6,276 nucleotides of DNA from Ramlibacter sp. (GTDB lineage Bacteria > Pseudomonadota > Gammaproteobacteria > Burkholderiales > Burkholderiaceae_C), in NCBI GenBank assembly GCA_028292185.1, contig JAQGMT010000478.1, positions 1-6,276 on the forward strand, in the 5' to 3' direction. The translations under genes were made by a program, and so were the position numbers. The notes beneath the pieces were generated by a model, which did no database searches, was not told the origin of the DNA, and worked only from the letters and a program-made list of their open reading frames with translations. This document shows positions 1 through 6,276 of this stretch, one piece after another (position 1 is the stretch's first letter; every line of letters starts with the position of its first letter).

Positions 1-1
1 C

Positions 2-349
2 CCCGCGTGCAAGACCGCGGGCAAGGCGGAACCCGCGCTGCAGCTGTACGACAACAACGCCAACTGCATCCAGGCGATTCTGGCGGGCCGCGCGGATACC
101 TACATCAACGACGTCAACACGGTTGACCAGGCGGTGAAGGCGTATCCGGACAAGCTGGAGAAGGCCACGGCGGTCACCTTGCCCTACTCGGTCGGCATCG
201 CCGTGCCCAAAGGCAAGCCGCAATTCCGCGAAGCCGTGATGACCGCGCTGATCGCCATCCAGAAGGCGGGCATCCAGACCGCGCTGCTCAACAAATGGAC
301 GCTCGGTGCGGAGAACCTCGAGACGCCCAAGCTGATCGTGGCCAAGTAA
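2..349 (+). CDS. Amino-acid ABC transporter substrate-binding protein, C-terminal part (5' end outside window)
   Basis: The last 115 codons of a periplasmic solute-binding protein, open at the left edge and ending at TAA 347-349. It would capture a small polar solute, such as an amino acid or related amide, and deliver it to the membrane transporter encoded next. The visible part has the C-terminal lobe pattern of family 3 binding proteins: an 'LAGRADTYINDVNT' stretch (the strand-helix carrying the conserved Gly-Arg-Ala-Asp), then 'LPYSVGIAVPKG', then a helix of the 'AVMTALIAIQKAGI' type ending in 'LLNKW'. Two cysteines near the left end (bases 8-10 and 68-70) could form a disulfide, which would suit a periplasmic protein. 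The signal peptide and most ligand contacts lie outside the window, so the substrate cannot be read. The next gene starts on the base after this stop, so the two are surely co-transcribed. Family is confident; specificity unknown. Confidence 0.88.
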   Translation, partial: PACKTAGKAEPALQLYDNNANCIQAILAGRADTYINDVNTVDQAVKAYPDKLEKATAVTLPYSVGIAVPKGKPQFREAVMTALIAIQKAGIQTALLNKWTLGAENLETPKLIVAK

Positions 350-1972
350 GTGGATCTTTTCCTTCACTATCTCAGCCTGCCCTACCTTCTGCAGGGCATC
401 CGCTTCACGCTGGCGGTGACGCTGTTGGGTCTGGCCGGCGGGATGGTGTTGGGACTGGTCCTGGCCAGCATGCAGCTGAGCCGCTTCGCGCCGCTGGCCG
501 CGGTGGCGCGCGGCTACACCGTGATCTTTCGCGGCACGCCCCTCATCCTGCAACTGGTCTTCGCGTACGACGCGCTGCCCCACATCGGCATCAAGCTGAG
601 CGCGATCGCGGCCGCAGGGCTGGCACTGGCCGCCAATGAAGCGCCCTTCATCGCGGAAATTCTTCGCTCGGCGGTGCTGGGCGTCGACCGCGGCCAGGTC
701 GCGGCCGGGCAGGCGCTGGGCATGACGCCCGGTGTGCTGATGCGCCGCATCATCGCGCCGCAGGCGATCCGCACCATGGTGCCGGCGCTGGGCAACGAGT
801 CGGTCAGCACATTGAAGAATTCTTCGCTCGCCTCCGTCATCGCGGTGGAGGAGCTGACGTTGCGCAGCACCCAGCTGGCATCGTCCACCTTCGACTTCTT
901 TTCGATTTTCTTCGCCTCGGGGCTGCTGTACCTGGCGCTCACCGGCGCCATCGCCGTGATCCAGCTGTTCGCCGAAGCCGCGCTCGATCTCGACCGAGCC
1001 GCGCGCGGCAATCGCTTTGCCCGCCTGCTGCGGTGGCGCGCGAAGCCGGTCGGCAAGCCCGTGCCGATGACCGCGGAGGTGCCGCTTGAAGCGCAGCCGC
1101 TGGCAGCGACGGGCGAGGCCGGCGCGGCCCTGGCGCCATCGACACGCGCACAGCGGGACCAACGCGCCGCCGCGCTCTCGGACAACAAGGTGGTGGTGCG
1201 GGTGACGGGGCTTTGCAAGCAGTATGGCGATCAGCGCGTGTTCGACGAACTCGACCTGACGATACGCGCCGGCGAAGTGGTGGCGCTGCTCGGCCCGAGC
1301 GGTTCCGGAAAGAGCACGCTGCTGCGTTGCATCAACCACCTGGAGAGCTGGGACTCGGGCCAGATCCGGGTGGGAGGCCAGCGCCTGGGTTACCTGCCCG
1401 ACGGCCAGCTGATGAATCCTCGCGACCTGGCCAACGAGCGCGCGAGCGTCGGCGTCGGCATGGTGTTCCAGCAGTTCAACCTGTTCAGCCATCTCACCGC
1501 TCGCGAAAACATCGCCGGCCCGCTGCGCTGGGTGCACGGCATGTCGGCCGAAGACGCCGACCGCCGCGCGCGGCAACTGCTCGAACGCGTGGGCTTGAGT
1601 CACCGGATCGACGCTTTGCCCCGGCACCTGTCGGGTGGCCAGCAGCAGCGCGTGGCCATAGCGCGGGCGCTCGCGCCCAACCCCAGCGTGCTGCTGCTCG
1701 ACGAGCCCACTTCCGCGCTGGATCCCGAGCTGGTCAATGAGGTGCTGGATGTGATCCGCCGGCTGGCCATCGAGGATGGCTTGACGATGATCATCTGTAC
1801 CCACCAGCTGCGATTCGCCGACGAGGTGGCCGATCGCGTCGTGTTCCTCAGCGGCGGGTCGGTCGTCGAGGAAGGACCGGCCCACCAGGTCCTGACGCAG
1901 CCGCGCCATCCGCTGACCGCGCGCTTCCTTCGCGTCATGGGCGCCGACGCCACGCTGCACCCCGTGGCCTGA
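350..1972 (+). CDS. Fused permease/ATP-binding protein of a polar amino-acid ABC importer
   Basis: A 540-residue protein joining two subunits that are usually separate. Residues 1-220 are a HisM/GlnP-like permease with hydrophobic segments near 15-40, 50-75, 80-110 and 182-212, the family's 'FRGTPLILQL' at 60-69, and the cytoplasmic coupling loop at 115-138 (GQVAAGQALGM, then IIAPQ). Residues 221-280 are a linker rich in Ala, Pro and Arg. Residues 281-540 are a complete HisP/GlnQ-like ATPase: Walker A 315-323 (GPSGSGKST), Q-loop Q374/Q375, signature LSGGQQQR 427-434, Walker B ending D451-E452, D-loop SALD 455-458 and switch histidine H485. The protein should sit in the inner membrane and power uptake of the solute bound by the preceding protein. 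The GTG start directly follows the upstream TAA with no clear Shine-Dalgarno, suggesting translational coupling; the next in-frame ATG (443) would remove the first membrane segment. With one permease visible, a homodimer is likely, unless a second permease lies upstream. Such fusions are known in proteobacteria. Exact substrate unknown. Confidence 0.93.
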   Translation: MDLFLHYLSLPYLLQGIRFTLAVTLLGLAGGMVLGLVLASMQLSRFAPLAAVARGYTVIFRGTPLILQLVFAYDALPHIGIKLSAIAAAGLALAANEAPFIAEILRSAVLGVDRGQVAAGQALGMTPGVLMRRIIAPQAIRTMVPALGNESVSTLKNSSLASVIAVEELTLRSTQLASSTFDFFSIFFASGLLYLALTGAIAVIQLFAEAALDLDRAARGNRFARLLRWRAKPVGKPVPMTAEVPLEAQPLAATGEAGAALAPSTRAQRDQRAAALSDNKVVVRVTGLCKQYGDQRVFDELDLTIRAGEVVALLGPSGSGKSTLLRCINHLESWDSGQIRVGGQRLGYLPDGQLMNPRDLANERASVGVGMVFQQFNLFSHLTARENIAGPLRWVHGMSAEDADRRARQLLERVGLSHRIDALPRHLSGGQQQRVAIARALAPNPSVLLLDEPTSALDPELVNEVLDVIRRLAIEDGLTMIICTHQLRFADEVADRVVFLSGGSVVEEGPAHQVLTQPRHPLTARFLRVMGADATLHPVA

Positions 1973-1995
1973 CACCTTCCCGCACAGACTCCAAG

Positions 1996-3237
1996 ATGAA
2001 ACACCATACCCTGGTCGTGTCCCCCGCCAACGTGCAATGGGGCTATTTCAGCAAGGCGATCGCTCCGGCGCTGACCTTGCGCTCGGGCGACCGCGCCACC
2101 ATCGAGACGCTGACGCACCATGCGAATGACGACCATGAGCGGATGGTGGAAGGCGATCCCGGCGCCGAGAGCGTCTTTCGCTGGACGCGCGAACACAAGG
2201 CGGTCGTGCGGCGCGGCGCGGGGCCGACACAGGGGCCGTTCGAGCGCGGGTCCGGCGAGGGCGTCGGCGTGCACCTGTTGACGGGGCCGGTCGCGATCGA
2301 AGGCGCCGAGCCCGGCGACGTGCTGGAGGTGCGAATCCTGGACGTGCGGCCACCCCCGAGCTGCAGCGCCTGCCATGCCGGCCGCTGCTTCGGCTCCAAC
2401 GTCGCCGCGTCCTGGGGCTTTCACTACCACGACCTGATCGAGGAGCCCAAGCCGCGCGAAGTGGTCACCATCTTCGAACTCGACACCTCGGGCGAGCCCT
2501 TCGCGCGCGCCGTCTACAACTACGTATGGACGCCGCAAACCGACCCCGATGGCATCGTGCATTCGAACATCGACTATCCCGGCGTGCGCGTTGACCACTC
2601 CCTGGTGCGCAAGCGCGAGAACATCCTGCACAACGTCAAGGTGCCCGCACGCCTGCATTTCGGCACGATGGGCCTGGCGCCCGCGGAATCGGACTATGTG
2701 AGCTCGATCCCGCCCAGCTACACCGGCGGCAATATCGACGATTGGCGCATCGGTAAGGGCGCGCGGATGTATTACCCGGTGGCCGTGGCCGGCGCGCTGT
2801 TTTCGGTCGGCGATCCGCACGCGGCGCAAGGCGACAGCGAACTGGGCGGCACCGCCATCGAGACTTCCCTCACCGGCGACTTCGAATTCATCCTGCACAA
2901 GCACAACGACCTGGGCGGAACGGTGCTCGAGGGCCTGACCCATCCCATGCTGGAAACCGAACAGCAATGGTCGGTCTACGGCTTCACCTTTCCAAACTAC
3001 CTGGCGCAGCTCGGCGCCAATGCACAGGCCGAGGTGGCGCAACACTCCAGCCTCGACCAAGCCATGCGCGACGCCTTCCGCAAACTGCGGCGCTTCCTGA
3101 TGACCGTGCACCATCTGAGTGAAGATGAGGCGATCGCCCTGATGTCGGTGGCGGCAGACTTCGGCGTCACCCAGGTCGTCGACGCCAACTGGGGCGTGCA
3201 CGGCTCGATCCGCAAGAACATCTTTTCTTCCCCGTAG
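1996..3237 (+). CDS. Acetamidase/formamidase family protein (stand-alone copy)
   Basis: A 413-residue cytoplasmic enzyme of the FmdA/AmdA family (Pfam FmdA_AmdA), whose characterised members hydrolyse short amides such as formamide and acetamide to ammonia and the acid. Family marks in order: WGYF at 15-18; IETLTHHANDD at 36-46; GAESVF further on; a beta segment EPGDVLEVRILD at 105-116; FGSN at 132-135 and WGFHYHDL at 140-147; SIPPSYTGGNIDDW in the middle; the hallmark SVGDPHAAQGDSE at 270-282; and NWGVH at 398-402. The length is complete for the family. The ATG start gives an N-terminus that aligns with the fused paralogue downstream, although no good Shine-Dalgarno precedes it. It lies 23 bp after the transporter gene, so the imported solute is probably its substrate or that substrate's precursor. 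A cysteine cluster (C123, C126, C131) is absent from the paralogue. Family assignment is firm; 'formamidase' or 'acetamidase' as exact activity is not. Confidence 0.92.
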   Translation: MKHHTLVVSPANVQWGYFSKAIAPALTLRSGDRATIETLTHHANDDHERMVEGDPGAESVFRWTREHKAVVRRGAGPTQGPFERGSGEGVGVHLLTGPVAIEGAEPGDVLEVRILDVRPPPSCSACHAGRCFGSNVAASWGFHYHDLIEEPKPREVVTIFELDTSGEPFARAVYNYVWTPQTDPDGIVHSNIDYPGVRVDHSLVRKRENILHNVKVPARLHFGTMGLAPAESDYVSSIPPSYTGGNIDDWRIGKGARMYYPVAVAGALFSVGDPHAAQGDSELGGTAIETSLTGDFEFILHKHNDLGGTVLEGLTHPMLETEQQWSVYGFTFPNYLAQLGANAQAEVAQHSSLDQAMRDAFRKLRRFLMTVHHLSEDEAIALMSVAADFGVTQVVDANWGVHGSIRKNIFSSP

Positions 3238-3281
3238 CGGCGCACGGGGTGGCTGGCGCCGCCTTCGGAAACGGAGGGTGT

Positions 3282-3326
3282 GGCGGATCGTGGCACAGCT
3301 CTTGCTCGGGCCTGTGCGATGCCGCC
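3282..3326. repeat. Imperfect inverted repeat around the sigma-54 promoter
   Basis: The left arm 3282-3298 (ggcggatcgtggcacag) is the near reverse complement of the right arm 3312-3326 (ctgtgcgatgccgcc). Pairing covers GGCGG, ATCG and CACAG, interrupted by one extra base on one side and two or three on the other, around a 13-base centre. In DNA this could be an operator for a dimeric regulator. In a read-through transcript it could fold into a stem of about 14 pairs. The right arm is followed by A residues rather than T residues, so it does not look like an intrinsic terminator for the plus strand. The pairing is seen directly; the role is inference. Confidence 0.5.
3291..3306 (+). promoter_or_regulatory. 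Sigma-54 (-24/-12) promoter for the AraC-amidase fusion gene
   Basis: TGGCACAGCTCTTGCT fits the sigma-54 consensus TGGCACG-N4-TTGCW at every defined position except the seventh (A for G), with exact GG-to-GC spacing. It is in the only long gap between the plus-strand genes, on the coding strand, and predicts a transcript start near 3317, about 23 bases before the ATG at 3340. Sigma-54 promoters need an AAA+ enhancer-binding activator such as NtrC; none is encoded in the window. The motif overlaps an inverted repeat (3282-3326). A chance match in a window this size is unlikely but possible. Confidence 0.62.
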
Positions 3327-3339
3327 AAAAACCTGACCC

Positions 3340-5715
3340 ATGCGCTTCGAGCATTTCACCACCGAAGCCTACCCGGCCCCGCAACGCCAGTGCGCCTGGC
3401 GCGAGACCTTGCATCGCCACCATCTGCTGCCCGAAATCCCGGAGGATCGCTCGCCCCTCTACGGCACATTGCTGGCGGGCCAGACACCGCACGGCGTGGA
3501 CCTGATACGCATCGCGTCCTCACCCCAGACGCTGGGCCGGCTCGGCAACGATTCCGAAGCGGTGTGGCTGGTGCTGCACCTCGCCGGCCACGCGATGCTG
3601 TCCGATGGCGATCGCACCGTGGAGGTGATGCCCGGAGACATCGTGTACGGACCCGCGGCGGCCGCCCCGGGCTTGAAGTTCGGCTCCAACTTTCGCCAGT
3701 TCATGATGCAGATCCCGGGCCGATCGATCAAGGCTCGCCTGCCGGCGCCGCACGCACTGAAGGTGCAGCACCTGTCCGGGCGCTCCGGCATGGGACGCGT
3801 GTTCGCGGGCACGCTGGGGGCGCTCTCGGAGTCTTTCGACACGCTGCGCGAGGACGAACTCGCGCCGATCGAGCTGACCCTGTCCGAGTTCATCGCGTCG
3901 AGCCTGGCGAGCGTGGACCGGGACCGGCCGGCCGGCATCAATGCGTCGAATGCCGCCTTGATGCGGCGGGTGCGCCAGCACATCGAGAGCGGCCTGAGCG
4001 ATCCCGACCTGTCGCTGTCCATGGTCGCGAAACAGGAGCGCGTTTCGCAGCGGCTGCTGCAAAAGCTGTTCGGGGCCGGCGGCGAAACCTTCTCGGCTTA
4101 CCTGCGCAACGGGCGCCTCGAGCGCTGCCGCGCCGATCTCGCCAACAGCCTGTACGGGCATCTTTCCATCTCCGACATCTGCTTTCGCTGGGGGTTCAAT
4201 GATGCGGCGCACTTCAGCCGCGCCTTCCGCGACCAATACCACCTGTCGCCGACCCAATATCGCCAGCAGGCCAGCGACGCGCGCCAGCAGACGCTGCATC
4301 GGACCATTCAGCGCGGCTGGCCCGCCGGCTACCGCGAGCGCACGGACGGCCCCGCCGGGACACGGACCAGCGCGGCGGCCGAAATCGCTGATACGCAGGC
4401 CAGCGCTGCCCAAGTACCTGTCGCGCACACCGCCTCGCGCGCCGCGGGGCACCATCACCTCCTGCCCGCCAACGACAAGACCATCCATTGGGGCTATTTC
4501 AGCCGCGGCATTCCACCGGTGCTGACCATCGACTCCCATGACATCGTCACGATCGAAACGCTCACGCAGCACGCGTACGACGATTACGACCGCATGATCA
4601 AGGGGGACTCCGGCGCCGAGAGCGTGTTCCACTGGACGCCGGAGAAGAAGAATGTCAGCCGGCGCGGCGCCGGGCCGGTCGACGCCTCGGTCTACGGCCG
4701 CGGCAGCGGCGAAGGCTTCGGCGTTCACATCTGCACGGGGCCGATCTATGTGCGCGACGCCAAGCCGGGCGACGTGCTGGAAGTGCGCATCCTCGACCTG
4801 TTGCCGCGCCTGTCAGCCAACGCCAAGTACCAGGGACGCGCATTCGGCAGCAACGCGGCGGCGTGGTGGGGATTCCATTACGACGAGTTGCTGACCGAGC
4901 CCAAGCCGCGCGAGGTGGTCACCATCTACGAGATCGACTGCGCGAAGGGCGGCGGCTGCGCGCACGCGGTCTACAACTTCCGCTGGACCCCGCAGCGCGA
5001 CCCCGACGGCGTGCTGCATCCCACGATCGACTATCCCGGCGTTCCGGTGGATCGCGCCAGCATCGTCGAAAACCACGGCGTGCTGAAGAACGTGAGGATC
5101 CCGACGCGGCCGCACTTCGGCGTCATCGCGGTGGCGCCCGTCGAGACCGGCCCGGTCGATTCGATTCCACCGGGGTGCTTCGGCGGCAACATCGACAACT
5201 GGCGCATCGCCAAGGGCGCGACCGTGTACCTGCCCGTCGGCGTCGAGGGCGCCCTGCTCTCCGTGGGAGATCCCCACGCGTCGCAAGGCGACTCGGAGTT
5301 ATGCGGGACGGCGATCGAATGCTCGCTGACCGGCGTCTTCCAGATCGTGCTGCACAAGGCCGCGGACCTGAAGAACGAGCCTTTCGCCGACATCAACTAT
5401 CCGCTGGTCGAAACGCCCGACGAGTGGGTGCTGCACGGGTTCAGCCATCCGGACTACCTGAGGGAATTCGGCGACCAGGCCCGCAGCGAGATCTACGAGA
5501 AGTCCTCGCTCGACCTGGCGATGCGCGATGCGTTCCGCAAGACCCGCCGGTTCCTGATGACCGCCAAAGGACTGAGCGAGGATGAAGCGATCTCGCTGAT
5601 GTCGGTGGCCGTCGATTTCGGCGTCACCCAGGTGGTCGACGGCAATTGGGGCGTCCACGCCATCATCCGCAAGGCGCTGTTCGTCGGGGACGGGCCCAAG
5701 CCAGTCCTGAACTAG
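3340..5715 (+). CDS. AraC-type transcriptional regulator fused to an acetamidase/formamidase domain
   Basis: A 791-residue protein with two full modules. Residues about 1-185 resemble the N-terminal sensing domain of AraC-like regulators (AraC_binding_2 type), with a cupin-like strand pair and PGD at 98-100. Residues 204-308 are the double helix-turn-helix: first at about 224-244 (LSLSMVAKQERVSQRLLQKLF), second carrying the family signature 'ISDICFRWGFNDAAHFSRAF' at 277-296 and closing with LSPTQY 302-307. A polar, Ala/Arg/Thr/Gln-rich linker (309-369) leads to a complete FmdA/AmdA domain (370-791): WGYF 384-387, IETLTQHAYDD 405-415, KPGDVLEVRILD 475-486, FGSN 502-505, WGFHYDEL 510-517, SVGDPHASQGDSE 641-653, NWGVH 769-773. 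This half aligns throughout with the preceding enzyme, more than half identical by eye. No in-frame ATG, GTG or TTG occurs between M228 and V394, so a full separate amidase cannot start internally. A sigma-54-like promoter lies just upstream; the Shine-Dalgarno is poor. Domains are confident. That the protein senses or hydrolyses an amide and controls this locus is inference. Confidence 0.9.
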   Translation: MRFEHFTTEAYPAPQRQCAWRETLHRHHLLPEIPEDRSPLYGTLLAGQTPHGVDLIRIASSPQTLGRLGNDSEAVWLVLHLAGHAMLSDGDRTVEVMPGDIVYGPAAAAPGLKFGSNFRQFMMQIPGRSIKARLPAPHALKVQHLSGRSGMGRVFAGTLGALSESFDTLREDELAPIELTLSEFIASSLASVDRDRPAGINASNAALMRRVRQHIESGLSDPDLSLSMVAKQERVSQRLLQKLFGAGGETFSAYLRNGRLERCRADLANSLYGHLSISDICFRWGFNDAAHFSRAFRDQYHLSPTQYRQQASDARQQTLHRTIQRGWPAGYRERTDGPAGTRTSAAAEIADTQASAAQVPVAHTASRAAGHHHLLPANDKTIHWGYFSRGIPPVLTIDSHDIVTIETLTQHAYDDYDRMIKGDSGAESVFHWTPEKKNVSRRGAGPVDASVYGRGSGEGFGVHICTGPIYVRDAKPGDVLEVRILDLLPRLSANAKYQGRAFGSNAAAWWGFHYDELLTEPKPREVVTIYEIDCAKGGGCAHAVYNFRWTPQRDPDGVLHPTIDYPGVPVDRASIVENHGVLKNVRIPTRPHFGVIAVAPVETGPVDSIPPGCFGGNIDNWRIAKGATVYLPVGVEGALLSVGDPHASQGDSELCGTAIECSLTGVFQIVLHKAADLKNEPFADINYPLVETPDEWVLHGFSHPDYLREFGDQARSEIYEKSSLDLAMRDAFRKTRRFLMTAKGLSEDEAISLMSVAVDFGVTQVVDGNWGVHAIIRKALFVGDGPKPVLN

Positions 5716-5751
5716 GACCACCGCGCGAGGGAGCGCCGGACCTGTTCGCGC

Positions 5752-6276
5752 TCAGAAGTCTCCAGCGCCCGAAGCCAGGCTTTCGAAGCGCGTCAGTTCC
5801 TTCAGGAAGGCCAGTTTGATGGTGCCGGTGGGGCCGTTGCGCTGCTTGCTGATGATGACTTCGGTGACGCCGGGCTCCTTGGAGTCCTTGTTGTAGTAGT
5901 CGTCGCGGTAGATGAACATGATCACGTCGGCGTCCTGCTCGATGGCACCCGATTCGCGCAGGTCGCTCATCATCGGCCGCTTGTCGGTGCGCGACTCGAC
6001 GCCGCGGCTTAGCTGCGACAGCGCCAGCACCGGACAGCCCAGCTCCTTGGCCAGCATCTTCAGGCCGCGGGAAATTTCGCCGACCGCTGTGGCCCGGTTT
6101 TCTTCGCTCATGCTGCTGGAGACACTCATCAGCTGCAGGTAGTCCACCACGATCAGGCCCAGCTTGCCGCCGCACTGCCGCGCCAGCCGGCGGGCGTTGG
6201 CACGCAACTCGCTCACGGTGAGGCCGGGGGTCTCGTCGATGTGCAGGGAGATGTTGCGCAGCTTCTCGATGGCTTC
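5752..6276 (-). CDS. dnaB: Replicative DNA helicase DnaB, C-terminal part (5' end outside window)
   Basis: The last 174 codons of the hexameric helicase that unwinds DNA ahead of the replication fork, read right to left, open at the right edge and stopping at TGA (complement of 5752-5754). The piece is the second half of the RecA-like motor domain. It has the Walker B strand LIVVDYLQLM (visible residues 41-50, Asp45), an 'EISRGLKMLAKEL' helix, the sensor strand PVLALSQLSR, the conserved run DLRESGAIEQDAD (105-117) followed by 'VIMFIYRD', and SKQRNGPTG (143-151), which carries the basic finger residues that act on the neighbouring subunit's ATP. This closely matches the well-known C-terminus of proteobacterial DnaB. 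It is a core gene converging on the accessory amide operon, with a 36 bp gap and no obvious functional link. A phage or plasmid DnaB is possible in principle, but nothing here points to one. Confidence 0.95.
   Translation of the reverse strand, partial: EAIEKLRNISLHIDETPGLTVSELRANARRLARQCGGKLGLIVVDYLQLMSVSSSMSEENRATAVGEISRGLKMLAKELGCPVLALSQLSRGVESRTDKRPMMSDLRESGAIEQDADVIMFIYRDDYYNKDSKEPGVTEVIISKQRNGPTGTIKLAFLKELTRFESLASGAGDF

Noticed and set aside
3107..3113. TGCACCA, a half-match to an NtrC enhancer site, about 210 bases before the predicted sigma-54 start.
   Set aside because: The second half-site at the required spacing is missing, and the sequence lies within the amidase coding region, where a short match is expected by chance.
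3238..3261. CGGCGC/GCGCCG stem right after the free amidase stop codon as a terminator.
   Set aside because: Six GC pairs with a 12-base loop and no T-run; easily a product of base composition.
1600..3492. Long minus-strand open frame (630 codons) across the ATPase and free amidase genes.
   Set aside because: It lies opposite genes with clear family motifs, resembles no protein family, and is typical of antisense frames in GC-rich coding DNA.
3520..4728. Minus-strand open frame of 402 codons opposite the AraC-amidase fusion.
   Set aside because: Shadow of the fusion gene; its composition is dominated by Arg, Ala and Gly and it has no recognisable domain.
3340..5715. Possibility that the AraC-amidase fusion is an assembly or sequencing error joining two genes.
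   Set aside because: The frame is continuous with consistent codon use through the linker, and neither a lost stop nor a displaced start codon is visible in any plus frame near the junction. Only independent sequence data could exclude it fully.
5704..5751. Possible terminators between the convergent genes: GTCCT-GAACT-AGGAC at 5704-5718 (spanning the stop codon) and GCGCGA/TCGCGC at 5723-5751.
   Set aside because: Stems are only 5-6 pairs, the second has a loop of about 17 bases, and neither has a T-run on either strand. Too weak to call.

Overview
This is a GC-rich window with the reading-frame density of a betaproteobacterium. Burkholderiales is the best guess, from the DnaB sequence, the codon use and the style of the amino-acid ABC transporter. 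The genus cannot be fixed from the sequence alone.

Four genes lie head to tail on the plus strand. (1) The end of a periplasmic solute-binding protein of the polar amino-acid type (to 349). (2) A single polypeptide that joins a HisM/GlnP-like permease to a HisP/GlnQ-like ATPase (350-1972). (3) A stand-alone acetamidase/formamidase family enzyme (1996-3237). (4) A 791-residue protein (3340-5715) in which a complete AraC-type regulator is fused in frame to a second, clearly paralogous acetamidase/formamidase domain. A converging minus-strand gene, the C-terminal part of the replicative helicase DnaB, starts 36 bp beyond the fusion gene and runs off the right edge.

The first three genes are tightly packed (0 bp and 23 bp gaps) and look like one operon for importing a small polar amide or amino-acid-like compound and hydrolysing it in the cytoplasm. 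The only sizeable gap (102 bp, 3238-3339) holds a near-consensus sigma-54 (-24/-12) promoter, placed to drive the fusion gene and embedded in an imperfect inverted repeat. A sigma-54 promoter would fit a nitrogen-scavenging role.

The most unusual object is the AraC-amidase fusion. Its enzymatic half keeps the motifs of the neighbouring enzyme, and no usual start codon lies between the DNA-binding domain and the enzyme domain. It is therefore probably made as one chain: a regulator that binds, and perhaps turns over, the amide that its operon handles. The substrate, the catalytic activity of the fused half and the DNA target are all inferred. No RNA genes, insertion sequences, CRISPR arrays or attachment sites were seen.
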